Part shown: in pieces, positions 1 through 8,071 of the stretch
Position numbering within the stretch: position 1 is the stretch's first letter
Layout of the letters: every line of letters begins with the position of its first letter
Source: Acetobacteraceae bacterium
GTDB lineage: Bacteria > Pseudomonadota > Alphaproteobacteria > Acetobacterales > Acetobacteraceae
Length of the DNA: 64,000 nt
NCBI GenBank assembly: GCA_027482245.1
Contig: JAIXWG010000015.1
Span: 124,001 to 188,000 of the forward strand
Direction: 5' to 3'
Position numbers and translations under genes: made by a program
The notes under the pieces: generated by a model
What the model was told of the DNA's origin: nothing
The model's database searches: none
Seen by the model: the letters and a program-made list of their open reading frames with translations, nothing else

Positions 1-183
1 GCCATCCATGATGGGCATGTTGAGGTCGGTGATGACGACATCCACCGGCTTCGCCTGCAGCGCCACCAGCGCCTTCTGGCCATCCTCCGCCTCGCTCACC
101 TCGAAGCCCGCCTTGCGGAGGGTGAAGGAGACCATCTCCCGCATCGTCCGCGAGTCATCGACGGTCATCACACGCTTCGCCAT
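1..183 (-). CDS. cheY: CheY-type single-domain response regulator (partial, cut by window start)
   Basis: The first 61 codons are visible and the gene runs off the left edge. The protein starts MAKRVMTVDDSRTMREMV, with the acidic pair D9/D10 and the phospho-acceptor D53 in TDLNMP, the normal layout of a receiver domain. As CheY it would carry the phosphoryl signal from CheA to the motor switch. The start lies one base from the stop of the upstream STAS gene, so the two are probably co-transcribed with the MCP-like gene. A longer regulator with an output domain cannot be excluded because the C-terminus is missing. A second, complete CheY lies at 10780-11166. Confidence 0.9.
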   Translation of the reverse strand, partial: MAKRVMTVDDSRTMREMVSFTLRKAGFEVSEAEDGQKALVALQAKPVDVVITDLNMPIMDG

Positions 184-184
184 G

Positions 185-496
185 TCACCTTTCCCCTTCC
201 AGGGCCCTACGCAAGCCAAGATCCTCGATCGCATCGGCCATCGCGGCCGACACATTCTCCAGCCGGAACACGATCCCGCGGGCGCGGGCCGTCGCGGCGG
301 CGGCGGCCAGCACCTGGATGCAGGGCGTCGTCGCGCGTTCCACCGCTTCGCCGTCCAGCCGGATCGGTCCATCGGGCAGCATCGCGCGCAGCGCCGTGGC
401 CAGGGGCTCCGCCGCCGCCAGGTCCAGCACCGGCGCCAGGCGATACGCCTCTCCGGTGGCTGCCGCCTTCGTCATGTCTTCGGTCATCCAATCCAT
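185..496 (-). CDS. STAS-domain protein of the chemotaxis locus
   Basis: 103 residues, cytoplasmic, no signal or membrane segment. The arrangement RLAPVLDLAAAEPLATAL, IRLDGEAVERATTPCIQVL and the closing FRLENVSAAMADAIEDLGL resembles small STAS (anti-anti-sigma/MlaB-like) proteins. The conserved Ser/Thr at the phosphorylation loop would be among T56/T57 in ERATTPCIQ (by alignment in the head, not computed). It sits between the MCP-like gene and cheY with almost no spacing, which suggests a partner role in signalling. Its ligand and partner are unknown. A start six bases or so inside (MTEDM) is equally possible. Confidence 0.65.
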   Translation of the reverse strand: MDWMTEDMTKAAATGEAYRLAPVLDLAAAEPLATALRAMLPDGPIRLDGEAVERATTPCIQVLAAAAATARARGIVFRLENVSAAMADAIEDLGLRRALEGER

Positions 497-534
497 CCCG
501 CCGGCCGCAGCCGGCGCATTGTCCGCCGTGCGGC

Positions 535-1617
535 TCAGAACAGCTCGATGTCGCCCGCACCGGCGTCGTCGTGCACATCGGCTGCCGCCTCGTCATGCAG
601 CAGGCGATTCAGGAAGCGCTGGCGCACGCTGCTGAGGGATTGCTGCGCCAGCATCCGGCGCAGCAGCGGGCCATCCGCCGAGACGTTCGGCGTCAGCGCG
701 GGCAGCGCGCGCATGGTGTCGGCCTGCAGCGCCGCCGTGGCTTCGCTGATGACGCCCATCGCCTCGATCACATGGGTCAGGTGCTGCGTCGTGCGGTCCT
801 GGAACTGCGTCCCCGTCACCAGCCCGTCCACGATGGCATCGATGCCCGCCGCGGCGCCGCGCGCTTCCTCCAGCGTCTCCGACAGCGCGCGGTTCTGCTC
901 GACCATGCCGGCCATCACGGCGGCAAGCCGCGCCTGGCTGTCGGCAATGCCGGCATTCTCCGTGCCCGCGATCCGGGCGAGGTCCGCCTGCGCGGCGCTG
1001 ACGCCCCGCCCCGCCGCCGTGATGCGTTCATGCACGAGGCGGGACGTGGCGTTCGTCTCCTTCGCCAGTTCCTTCAGCTCATGCGCGATGACCTTGAAGG
1101 TACCACCGGCGCCTTCCGCGCGATGCGCCTCGATTGTCGCGTTGATCGCGACGAACTGGGCCTGGCGGTTGATCGCCTCGATGCGCGTGACGCATTGCTC
1201 GACGCCGCGCACCTCCCGCGTCACCTCGTCCAGCGCCTTCAGCATGCGCCCGGCCTGCGCCGCCGCATCCAGCAGGCCGGCGACGGCGCGGCCCAGCATG
1301 GATTCCACGAAGGCAGTGGCTTCCGCCAGCGGCACCTGCCGGCCCTCGACCTCGATCATGCGGGCGATGGCGGCCACGCGCTCCACCCGGGCGGTCTGCG
1401 ATTCCGCCGCTTCTGCCAGGTGGCGGAACTGCGCGCTGAGCGTGACGGTGCTGTCCTCGATGAGGCGGGAGGAGGCGCTGACCTCCTCCGTCATCGCGAT
1501 GAAGGCGCGCCGCTCGATCTCGCCAAGGTCGACCCACTGCGCCAGCAGGGCCTGGAGGGCACCGGATGGCACAGCGTCTCCAGGCGGCGTCGGGGTCGGG
1601 GGGTCGAAGGGGGCCAC
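535..1617 (-). CDS. Soluble MCP-like protein carrying a CheZ-type phosphatase motif
   Basis: 360 residues from a GTG start preceded by GGAA; no ATG is available upstream of the conserved part. There is no transmembrane segment. Residues about 146-191 (INRQAQFVAINATIEAHRAE, then FKVIAHELKELAKET) match the signalling-hairpin tip of methyl-accepting chemotaxis proteins. Residues 271-278 read QFQDRTTQ, where D274 and Q278 have the same spacing as the catalytic Asp/Gln of CheZ. The last six residues, GDIELF, resemble the CheY-binding tails of CheZ and FliM. The mixture suggests a cytosolic regulator acting on CheY, encoded just before STAS and cheY. It follows fliP after an AT-richer 82 bp gap. 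Confidence 0.75.
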   Translation of the reverse strand: MAPFDPPTPTPPGDAVPSGALQALLAQWVDLGEIERRAFIAMTEEVSASSRLIEDSTVTLSAQFRHLAEAAESQTARVERVAAIARMIEVEGRQVPLAEATAFVESMLGRAVAGLLDAAAQAGRMLKALDEVTREVRGVEQCVTRIEAINRQAQFVAINATIEAHRAEGAGGTFKVIAHELKELAKETNATSRLVHERITAAGRGVSAAQADLARIAGTENAGIADSQARLAAVMAGMVEQNRALSETLEEARGAAAGIDAIVDGLVTGTQFQDRTTQHLTHVIEAMGVISEATAALQADTMRALPALTPNVSADGPLLRRMLAQQSLSSVRQRFLNRLLHDEAAADVHDDAGAGDIELF

Positions 1618-1699
1618 GGGGCGCTTCCGCTAATCAGTGAGCGCCAGACTGCGAGACAAACGTTTAGACTTTGTTGATTCCAATATGGTGCGACACTTC

Positions 1700-2443
1700 T
1701 CAACCGTTGCCGACACCGAAGCCCTGGACGAGGCTTCCCGCGATCAGCCGCCAGCCATCCACCAGCACGAAGAACACCAGCTTGAAGGGCAGCGCGATGG
1801 CCGGTGGCGGCAGCATCATCATGCCGAGCCCCATCAGCACGCTGGCGACGACGATATCGATGATGAGGAAGGGCAGGAAGAGCAGGAAGCCGATCTCGAA
1901 GGCGCGGCGCAACTCGCCGACCATGAAGGCGGGCACCAGGGCCCGCCAGGGCATCTCCTCGCCGGCTGCCGGCACGGGCAGGTTGGCGAGGTCGAGGAAC
2001 AGCGCGAGATCGGCATCGCGCGCATGCGTCACCATGAAGGCGCGGAAGGGCTCCGCCGCCGCCTTCAGCCCCGCGATCTCATCCAGCGTGCCCTGCGACA
2101 TGGGCTGCAGCCCCAGCGCCCAGGATTGTTCCAGCACGGGCTGCATCACGAACCAGGTCAGGAATAGCGCCAAGCCGATCAGCACCGGGTTCGGCGGCAC
2201 GCCCTGCGCGCCGATCGCGCTGCGCAGCAGCGACAACACGATGACGATGCGGCCGAAGGCTGTCGCCATCACTAGCAGGGACGGCGCCAGCGACAGCAGG
2301 CCGATCAGCGCGGTCAGCTGCACCAGCCGCGCGGTCGCGCCCGCGCCGCCCTGCTGGCCCATGTCGATGTTGACGCTCTGCGCCATGGCCATGGTCGGCA
2401 CCAGCAGCAGCATGCAGCCCAGCAGGATCAGGATGCGGCGCAT
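1700..2443 (-). CDS. fliP: Flagellar export gate protein FliP
   Basis: 247 residues, the usual length. An N-terminal signal peptide (MRRILILLGCMLLLVPTMAMA) is followed by four membrane helices, with the family signature around GVPPNPVLIGLALFLTWFVM and the C-terminal LPFKLVFFVLVDGW. FliP forms the core export gate with FliQ and FliR in the inner membrane at the centre of the basal body. Its start overlaps the stop of fliO by one base (TGATG), so translation is probably coupled. Confidence 0.97.
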   Translation of the reverse strand: MRRILILLGCMLLLVPTMAMAQSVNIDMGQQGGAGATARLVQLTALIGLLSLAPSLLVMATAFGRIVIVLSLLRSAIGAQGVPPNPVLIGLALFLTWFVMQPVLEQSWALGLQPMSQGTLDEIAGLKAAAEPFRAFMVTHARDADLALFLDLANLPVPAAGEEMPWRALVPAFMVGELRRAFEIGFLLFLPFLIIDIVVASVLMGLGMMMLPPPAIALPFKLVFFVLVDGWRLIAGSLVQGFGVGNG

Positions 2444-2718
2444 CAGCGGGCCTCCGCCGCCGGATGGGCCGCAAGCGGCATGAGGACGTCCTGCGGGCCG
2501 CCGGTCAGCAGCAGCATCGCCTGGCCGTCGCAGCGCAGCAGCAGCAGGCGGCGCCGGCCATCGAGTGGCAGCGCCTCCTCCACCGCCAGGCGACGCGTGC
2601 CGCTGCCCGCCACGGCGGGCGCCCAGTCAAGCCGGCGCAGCCCGCGGGCCAGCAGCAGGATGAGGAACAGCACGCCGGCCAGCGCGGCGATCGCCGTCCC
2701 GATCAATTGGGGGTCCAT
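2443..2718 (-). CDS. fliO: Flagellar biosynthesis protein FliO
   Basis: 91 residues. A single N-terminal membrane helix (IGTAIAALAGVLFLILLLARG) is followed by a short cytoplasmic part with LPLDGRRRLLLLRCDGQAMLLL, the typical FliO pattern. FliO helps assemble the FliP ring of the export gate. The identification rests on size, topology and the overlap with fliP. A clear AGGAGG lies eight bases before the ATG. It is the first gene after a 78 bp gap, so it may have its own promoter; see the GTTAAC motif at 2773-2787. Confidence 0.88.
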   Translation of the reverse strand: MDPQLIGTAIAALAGVLFLILLLARGLRRLDWAPAVAGSGTRRLAVEEALPLDGRRRLLLLRCDGQAMLLLTGGPQDVLMPLAAHPAAEAR

Positions 2719-2772
2719 GAAGCCGGCCTCCTGCCGCGCCAGTCTGATGGACCTGAAGGAGAACCCTGGCCG

Positions 2773-2787
2773 TTTATTCGCTGTTAA
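2773..2787 (-). promoter_or_regulatory. GTTAAC-type candidate regulatory site upstream of fliO
   Basis: Read on the minus strand, TTAA is followed seven bases later by TAAA (TTAACAGCGAATAAA). This is one mismatch from the TTAA-N7-TTAA pattern bound by CtrA in alphaproteobacteria. It lies about 66 bases upstream of the fliO ATG. The same GGTTAACAG form occurs upstream of fliF. CtrA control is an inference. Confidence 0.3.
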
Positions 2788-2796
2788 CCGCGCGGG

Positions 2797-3177
2797 TCAG
2801 GCGCGGACCGACAGGGCGATGGCGCCGGTGCCCGTGCGGGCCGGCCGCGCATAGCCCGGCATGCCATTGCCTTCCGGGCGCGTCGCCACGCGCGCGATGG
2901 CCTTCACCACGCGGGACTGCAGCGCCAGCGCATCCTCCAGCGCCACGCGGTTGGCGGCCGCGCTGTCCCGCAGCCCGTCCACCAGCAGCGCCAGGCGATG
3001 GTCAAGCGGCCCTTTGGTGTCGAGCGTCGCGCGCGCCTTGACGAAATCCTCCACGGCGATGGTCTTGGCGGGCTGCAGGGCCGCGGCGCCGCGCAGGTCC
3101 CGCGCCTTCAGCGCGGCCGTCTCCTCCCGCAGCAGGGCTTCCAGGACTTCGGCGGCTTCGATCAGGGTCGTGGTCAT
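2797..3177 (-). CDS. FlgN-like flagellar chaperone candidate
   Basis: 126 residues from the ATG that overlaps the flgJ stop (ATGA). The frame is open further upstream, but that part overlaps flgJ and has no conserved look. The protein is alpha-helical, starts MTTTLIEAAEVLEALLREE and has LKARDLRGAAALQPAKTIAVEDF, the heptad-like shape of FlgN family proteins, which chaperone the hook-filament junction proteins FlgK/FlgL. Position after the rod-binding protein supports a flagellar role. The family call is by shape and context only. Confidence 0.6.
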   Translation of the reverse strand: MTTTLIEAAEVLEALLREETAALKARDLRGAAALQPAKTIAVEDFVKARATLDTKGPLDHRLALLVDGLRDSAAANRVALEDALALQSRVVKAIARVATRPEGNGMPGYARPARTGTGAIALSVRA

Positions 3178-3479
3178 CGGCTGTTCCTTTGCATCTCTCG
3201 CAGCACGGCATCGGCAAGGCCGAGGCCCCCCTGCCGGGCGACGGCGTTGCCCATTTCCTGCACCAGCATCGGGCGCCACTGCTGCTCACCGGCACCGCCG
3301 GAGAAGAGGCCCTTGCTGTCCAGCCCGGCGAACATCGGCTGCAGCAGCGCGCCGAGCACCTGGCCTTCGAAGGTCTGCGCCGCGGCGCGTTGCGCGGCGG
3401 TGGTGGCGCCGGCCACGGGGGCGCGGGGGGCGTTGACGGCGGGCAGGGTGCCGCCCGGGGGACGGGATGCGATGTCCAT
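3174..3479 (-). CDS. flgJ: Rod-binding protein (FlgJ N-terminal domain only)
   Basis: 101 residues. The core AAQTFEGQVLGALLQPMFAG, then GEQQWRPMLVQEMGNAVARQGGLGLADAVLREM, is the FlgJ rod-binding domain. The muramidase domain found in enterobacterial FlgJ is absent, as is usual in alphaproteobacteria, so wall remodelling must be done by another enzyme. It acts in the periplasm as a cap for rod assembly. It starts four bases after the flgI stop and ends overlapping the flgN-like start. Confidence 0.9.
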   Translation of the reverse strand: MDIASRPPGGTLPAVNAPRAPVAGATTAAQRAAAQTFEGQVLGALLQPMFAGLDSKGLFSGGAGEQQWRPMLVQEMGNAVARQGGLGLADAVLREMQRNSR

Positions 3480-3483
3480 CGCG

Positions 3484-4581
3484 CTACCTCACTTCCAGTT
3501 CGGCCTGCAGCGCGCCGGCTGCCTTGATGGTCTGCAGGATGGAGATCATGTCCCGCGGCCCGACGCCCAGCTGGTTCAGGCCCTGCACCAGATCCTGCAG
3601 CGTGGTGCCGCCACGGAGGATGCCCATCCGCCGCTCGTTCTGGTCGTCCACCTCGATGTTGGTCCGCGGCACCACGACCGTCTGGCCGTTGGAGAGCGGG
3701 CCAGGCTGGCTGACCTGCGGCGTTTCCGTCACGCGGATGGTCAGGTTGCCCTGCGCGATGGCGACGGTGGAGATGCGGACGTTGGACCCCATCACGATGG
3801 TGCCCGACGCTTCCTCGATCACGACGCGGGCCACGCTGTCGGGCTCGACGCGCAGCTGCTCGATCTCCGCGATGAAGCCGATGGCTTCGCGGCCGGCCAG
3901 CGCGATGGTCACGCTGCGCGGGTCTGTCGCGCTGGCGGGGTTGCCGGGGGCGTAGCGGTTCACCGCGGCAGCGATGCGCCGCGCCGTCGTCAGGTCCGGG
4001 TTCCGCAGCGCCAGGCGGATGGCGGGGCGGGAGGCGAAGGCGAAGCCGACCTCCCGCTCCACGATCGCGCCGTTGGCGATGCGGGCGGCGGTCGGCACGC
4101 CGCGCGTCACGGAACTGGCGGCGCCGCGCGCGGCGATGGCGCCGGTCGCGACCGCGCCCTGCGCCACGGCATAGACCTCCCCATCCGCGCCCAGCAGCGG
4201 CGTCACCACCAGCGTGCCGCCGGTCAGGTTCGTGGCATCGCCGAGCGCCGCGACGGACACGTCGATCCGGCTGCCCGTCCGCGCGAAGCCCGGCAGGTTC
4301 GCCGTCACCATCACGGCGGCGACGTTGCGCGTCTCCAGCTGCCGTTCCTGGTCCCGCGTGTTGACGCCGAGCCGTTCCAGCATGCCGATCAGCGACTGCC
4401 GGGTGAAGACGGCGTTGCGCAGGCGGTCGCCGGTGCCGGGCAGGCCGACGACCAGGCCGTAGCCCACCAGCTGGTTGTCGCGCATCCCCTCGACATCCGC
4501 GATGTCCTTGATGCGCACGCCACCCTGGCCGAGTGCGGGCAGCGACACCAGCAGGCCGAGCAGGAAGATCAGGCTGCGCAT
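3484..4581 (-). CDS. flgI: Flagellar P-ring protein FlgI
   Basis: 365 residues, normal length. A signal peptide (MRSLIFLLGLLVSLPALGQ) precedes the typical start VRIKDIADVEGMRDNQLVGY and GLVVGLPGTGD. Periplasmic FlgI subunits form the P ring that acts as a bushing for the rod in the peptidoglycan layer. The C-terminal stretch with GTTLQDLVQGLNQLGVGPRD is the family hallmark. The gene lies two bases after flgH. Confidence 0.97.
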   Translation of the reverse strand: MRSLIFLLGLLVSLPALGQGGVRIKDIADVEGMRDNQLVGYGLVVGLPGTGDRLRNAVFTRQSLIGMLERLGVNTRDQERQLETRNVAAVMVTANLPGFARTGSRIDVSVAALGDATNLTGGTLVVTPLLGADGEVYAVAQGAVATGAIAARGAASSVTRGVPTAARIANGAIVEREVGFAFASRPAIRLALRNPDLTTARRIAAAVNRYAPGNPASATDPRSVTIALAGREAIGFIAEIEQLRVEPDSVARVVIEEASGTIVMGSNVRISTVAIAQGNLTIRVTETPQVSQPGPLSNGQTVVVPRTNIEVDDQNERRMGILRGGTTLQDLVQGLNQLGVGPRDMISILQTIKAAGALQAELEVR

Positions 4582-4583
4582 GG

Positions 4584-5300
4584 TCAGAAGGGCAGGATGA
4601 TGTCGAGCAGCTGCTGCCCGTAGCGGGGCTGCTGCACGTCGCTGACCGTGCCGCGCCCGCCATAGGCGATGCGCGCTTCCGCCAGGCGGTCATGCTTGAC
4701 GGTGTTGTCGCTGGCGATGTCCTGCGGCCGGATGATGCCGGAGACCTGGAGGTCACGCAGTTCGTGGTTCACGCGCACCTGCTGCCGGCCCGCCACCACC
4801 AGGTTGCCGTTCGGCAGCGCCTGGGTGACGGTCGCGGCGACGCGCAGCGTCACCGTTTCCGTCCGCTGGATCTGGCCCGTGCCGGCGGAGGAACTGTCGG
4901 AGGCGCCGGAGACGAGGCGCGAGGGGTCGAAGCCGTTCGGCAGCAGGCGGCCATAGCTGGAATCAAGGCCGAGCAGCCGCGGCAGGCCGAGCGATTCCGA
5001 ATTGGCGCGCGTGCGTTCCGTGCTGTTCTGCAGCTGGGCACGATCCTCGATGGCGACGAGCACGGTGACGAGGTCACCGACCTGCGCCGCGCGCTGGTCG
5101 CGCAGGAAGGTGCGGCTGCCCTGTCGCCACAGCGAATTCGCTTCTGCCGGCGCGGTCTGCGCCGCAGGCATCGGCATGCTGACGGGGCGCGTGTTCGGGT
5201 TCTCGATCGGCGCCATGGTCGGCGCGCGGCCCAGTTCGGAAAGCCGCTCCGCACAGCCCGTCACGGACAGGAGGATGAGGAGGGGGAGGGTGCGCTTCAT
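4584..5300 (-). CDS. flgH: Flagellar L-ring lipoprotein FlgH
   Basis: 238 residues from the ATG at 5300. The frame stays open upstream, but only this start gives a lipoprotein signal (MKRTLPLLILLSVTGC, Cys16). NSLWRQGSRTFLRDQRAAQVGDLVTV and the tail YGGRGTVSDVQQPRYGQQ are typical FlgH. It forms the L ring in the outer membrane around the rod. Its end sits two bases before flgI. Confidence 0.96.
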   Translation of the reverse strand: MKRTLPLLILLSVTGCAERLSELGRAPTMAPIENPNTRPVSMPMPAAQTAPAEANSLWRQGSRTFLRDQRAAQVGDLVTVLVAIEDRAQLQNSTERTRANSESLGLPRLLGLDSSYGRLLPNGFDPSRLVSGASDSSSAGTGQIQRTETVTLRVAATVTQALPNGNLVVAGRQQVRVNHELRDLQVSGIIRPQDIASDNTVKHDRLAEARIAYGGRGTVSDVQQPRYGQQLLDIILPF

Positions 5301-6280
5301 CTTGAGGCTTGTTCCCTGCGGTTGACGCGGGCGGCGATGGCGGGCGGCAGGCTGGTGGCGGCGCCGACGGCGCGGGCGCGGCCAGGGCCGAGCACCTCCG
5401 CCTGCACCACGCTGCCGCTGGCGAGGTTCAGGACGTGGAAGACGCGCCCGCGGAAGCCGTCCTCCAGCGCGCGGCCCTGCGCGGTCAGCGTGAGGCCCGG
5501 GACCTGGTGCAGAAGCTGGACCGAGGCGTCGCGCGTGATGACCGGCGCGGCCACCACATCGGCCTGCGCCAGCGCCTGGCCCGCGACGATGGCGCGCCGC
5601 AGCCGCTGGCCCACGACAAGCTCCGCATCCTCCGCCGCATTGGCCGGCGCGCGATCCGTGGCCATGCGGCTGACGGTGACGTCGCCGGGCATGACGAGGT
5701 CGCCGCTGCGCAGCGGCTTGGCGGCGACGACGACATCGCGCATGGCGACGGCGCGGCCGCTGACGCGCTGGGTGAAGGTCGGCATCCCCTCCGCCACCAC
5801 GACCAGCGTCGCGGAGAAGCGGCGGGACGCGCCATCCCACAGCGCGCCATCCACGGCGATGCGCGCATCCGGCGCGCCGGCGGGCAGGTTCGGTGGCTGG
5901 AAGCCGGGGATGTCGAGGTCGAGTTCCGGATCGGCGCCGAGGGCGACGAGTTCCGCGCGCAGCGGCTCCAGCACCTCCTCCCGCCGCATGGCACGACCGG
6001 GGCGTTCCACCACCACGCGTTCGTCGCCCGCCACCGGGCGCCAGGCCAGGCCGTAGTCGCGCGCGATGGCGGCGAGTTGCGGGGCCTCCACCACGAAGCG
6101 GCGGCCCGGCGCGGGGGCGGGGCCGAGCGTCGTCTCCGCGCGCGGGCCGGCGTTGTCGAAGATGTCGCCCAGCGTCACCACCCCGGCCTCCACCACCGCC
6201 TGCGCGCGCGGCGCAGGCGCCTGGCCGAAGGCCGGCAGCGCCAGCAGCGTGATCGCGAGGATGGGCGACAGCGCGCGCAT
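5297..6280 (-). CDS. flgA: P-ring assembly chaperone FlgA (SAF domain)
   Basis: 327 residues from an ATG overlapping the flgG stop (TGATG); an in-frame TTG one codon earlier is less likely. Signal peptide MRALSPILAITLLALPAFG. The C-terminal half holds an SAF domain (MRDVVVAAKPLRSGDLVMPGDV) and the end motif SVQLLHQVPGLTLTAQGRAL found in FlgA. It is a periplasmic chaperone for FlgI. At 327 residues it is longer than enterobacterial FlgA (about 220), as is common in this group. Confidence 0.93.
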   Translation of the reverse strand: MRALSPILAITLLALPAFGQAPAPRAQAVVEAGVVTLGDIFDNAGPRAETTLGPAPAPGRRFVVEAPQLAAIARDYGLAWRPVAGDERVVVERPGRAMRREEVLEPLRAELVALGADPELDLDIPGFQPPNLPAGAPDARIAVDGALWDGASRRFSATLVVVAEGMPTFTQRVSGRAVAMRDVVVAAKPLRSGDLVMPGDVTVSRMATDRAPANAAEDAELVVGQRLRRAIVAGQALAQADVVAAPVITRDASVQLLHQVPGLTLTAQGRALEDGFRGRVFHVLNLASGSVVQAEVLGPGRARAVGAATSLPPAIAARVNRREQASR

Positions 6281-7065
6281 CAACGCATCCGCGTCAGGGT
6301 GGACAGCATCTCGTCACCCGCGGTGATGACCTTGCTGTTCATCTCATAGGCGCGCTGCGCGGTGATCAGGTTCGTGATCTCCTGCACCACGTTGACGTTG
6401 CTGGATTCGAGGAAGCCCTGGGAGATCTGGCCGTAGCCGACCGCGCCGGGCACGCCGGGCTGCGCCTGGCCCGATGCGGGGGTGGCGAGGAACATGTTGT
6501 CGCCCGTCGCTTCCAGCCCGCCCTCATTCGGGAAGATCGCGACCTGGATCTGGCCGACATTCTGCGGCTGCACCTGGCCGTCCAGCTTCACCAGAACCTC
6601 GCCAGCCGCGTTGATCGTCACGTCGCGCGCGGCGGCCGGCACCACGATGCCGCCGGAGACGGGGAAGCCATCCGCGGTCACGATCGTGCCGTCCGGCGCC
6701 AGGCCGAAGCTGCCCGCGCGGGTATAGGCGGTCTCGCCGGAAGGCAGCGTCACGGGGAAGTAGCCGTTGCCGCGCACCGCGAGGTCGAAGCGGTTCTCCG
6801 TCTGCGTCAGGCTGCCCTGTTCGGAGATGCGGTAGATCGCCGCCGTGCGCACGCCGAGGCCGAGCTGCGCGCCGGAGGGCAGCACGGTGCCCTGGTCGCT
6901 GCTCTGCGATCCCGCGCGGCGCAGGTTCTGGTAGATCAGGTCCTGGAACTCGGCGCGGCGGCGCTTGTAGCCCGTCGTGCTCATGTTCGCGATGTTGTTG
7001 GAAATGACTTCGACGTTGGTCTGCTGGGCCTGCAGGCCGGTGGCGGCGATGTCGAGGGCGCGCAT
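6280..7065 (-). CDS. flgG: Distal rod protein FlgG
   Basis: 261 residues, matching the usual 260. The start MRALDIAATGLQAQQTNVEV is the conserved FlgG N-terminus, so upstream in-frame codons are not used. It has NNIANMSTTGYKRRRAEFQD and the C-terminal rod/hook motif SNVNVVQEITNLITAQRAYE. It builds the distal rod through the periplasm. It is 22 bases downstream of flgF. Confidence 0.97.
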   Translation of the reverse strand: MRALDIAATGLQAQQTNVEVISNNIANMSTTGYKRRRAEFQDLIYQNLRRAGSQSSDQGTVLPSGAQLGLGVRTAAIYRISEQGSLTQTENRFDLAVRGNGYFPVTLPSGETAYTRAGSFGLAPDGTIVTADGFPVSGGIVVPAAARDVTINAAGEVLVKLDGQVQPQNVGQIQVAIFPNEGGLEATGDNMFLATPASGQAQPGVPGAVGYGQISQGFLESSNVNVVQEITNLITAQRAYEMNSKVITAGDEMLSTLTRMR

Positions 7066-7087
7066 GGTCTTGTGGTCTCCCGGTCGT

Positions 7088-7831
7088 TCAGCGGCGGCGG
7101 AGGATGCGGTCGACGGCGGTGCCGAGCCGCTCGCCTTCCTTTTCGATGAATTGCGCGGCGAACTGGAATTCACGCATGCCGGCCGTCAGCCGCGTCAGCT
7201 CCGCGACGGGGCTGACATTCGATTCCTCGACGGCGCCCTGCACCACGCCGGGGGCGGTGACGGGCAGCGCATCGACGCCCTGCGGCGCGCTGAACAGGCG
7301 GCTGCCTTCGGCGACGAGGCGCTGCGCATCGTCGAAGCGCACGACACGCAGGCGGCCGACCTCCCCGCTTTCGCTGCGGACGGTGCCATCGCCCTTCACC
7401 TCCAGGCGGACATCGCCAGGCGGCAGGGTCAGGGGCTGCCCGCCCTCACCCAGCACGGCGTTGCCATCGGGGTCCACCACCTGGCTGTCGGGTGACAGGG
7501 TGAAGTGGCCGGCGCGGGTGAAGCGTTCGCCGCGCGGCGTCTGCACGGCGAAGAAACCATCGGAGCCGAGCGCCCAGTCCAGCGGATTGCCGGTCTGCCG
7601 CAGGGCGCCGGGGGCCATGTTGCGCCAGGTCGCGCGGTCCGTGGTGAAGGCCAGCTGGTCGCCACCCGTCGGCGTCTCGGCGCCGGATTGGCGGGCCAGC
7701 TGCTGCGCGAAGATGGTCTGGCTAGCCTTGAAGCCCGGCGTGCCGGCATTCGCGATGTTGGCGGCCAGCACATCGGTCGCGCGGGATTGCGCGGCCAGGC
7801 GAGACAGGACGATGTAGCCAGGCGTGTCCAT
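7088..7831 (-). CDS. flgF: Proximal rod protein FlgF
   Basis: 247 residues from the ATG at 7831 (MDTPGYIVLSRLAAQSRATD). It has the flagellar axial N-terminus (LAANIANAGTPGFKASQTIF) and the C-terminal SNVSPVAELTRLTAGMREFQ. FlgF belongs to the proximal rod and precedes flgG as in most genomes. This is the first gene of the long minus-strand run to position 1. The 240 bp upstream region is shared with the divergent fliL. Confidence 0.94.
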   Translation of the reverse strand: MDTPGYIVLSRLAAQSRATDVLAANIANAGTPGFKASQTIFAQQLARQSGAETPTGGDQLAFTTDRATWRNMAPGALRQTGNPLDWALGSDGFFAVQTPRGERFTRAGHFTLSPDSQVVDPDGNAVLGEGGQPLTLPPGDVRLEVKGDGTVRSESGEVGRLRVVRFDDAQRLVAEGSRLFSAPQGVDALPVTAPGVVQGAVEESNVSPVAELTRLTAGMREFQFAAQFIEKEGERLGTAVDRILRRR

Positions 7832-7971
7832 GCGCCGCGGTCCTTCCTGGGTGCCCCGGCCGATCCGGGCCGGTGCGCGATGGGGCAGGCGGTCGGGATC
7901 TTCGCGACCGCCATGCGGGCCTTCCGGCCAGCAAGGGTCCACGGCAGCTCTTCCGCCTCGATGCCGGTCTA

Positions 7972-7986
7972 CGGGGCAGTTGTTGC
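7972..7986 (+). promoter_or_regulatory. Possible sigma-54 promoter upstream of fliL
   Basis: CGGGGCAGTTGTTGC keeps the GG-N10-GC spacing and the full TTGC of the -12 box, but only part of the -24 box. It lies 85 bases before the fliL ATG. It is weaker than the sites near flgE and fliK, so this is a tentative call. Confidence 0.3.
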
Positions 7987-8022
7987 CGGGGTCTGAAGGG
8001 GCGTTTCGCCGGGCAAGGACGC

Positions 8023-8028
8023 GTTAAC
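8023..8028 (+). promoter_or_regulatory. GTTAAC motif upstream of fliL
   Basis: GTTAACAG stands 43 bases before the fliL start. TTAA is very rare in this GC-rich window and nearly all copies lie just upstream of flagellar genes. No second half-site is seen seven bases away here. Confidence 0.25.
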
Positions 8029-8071
8029 AGCCGGGGCATAGATCGGTCCTGCATTCCAGGACGGGGGCCTC

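Noticed and set aside
1618..1699. Promoter in the AT-richer gap between fliP and the MCP-like gene
   Set aside because: No -35/-10 pair with acceptable spacing and no sigma-54 or sigma-28 match was found.
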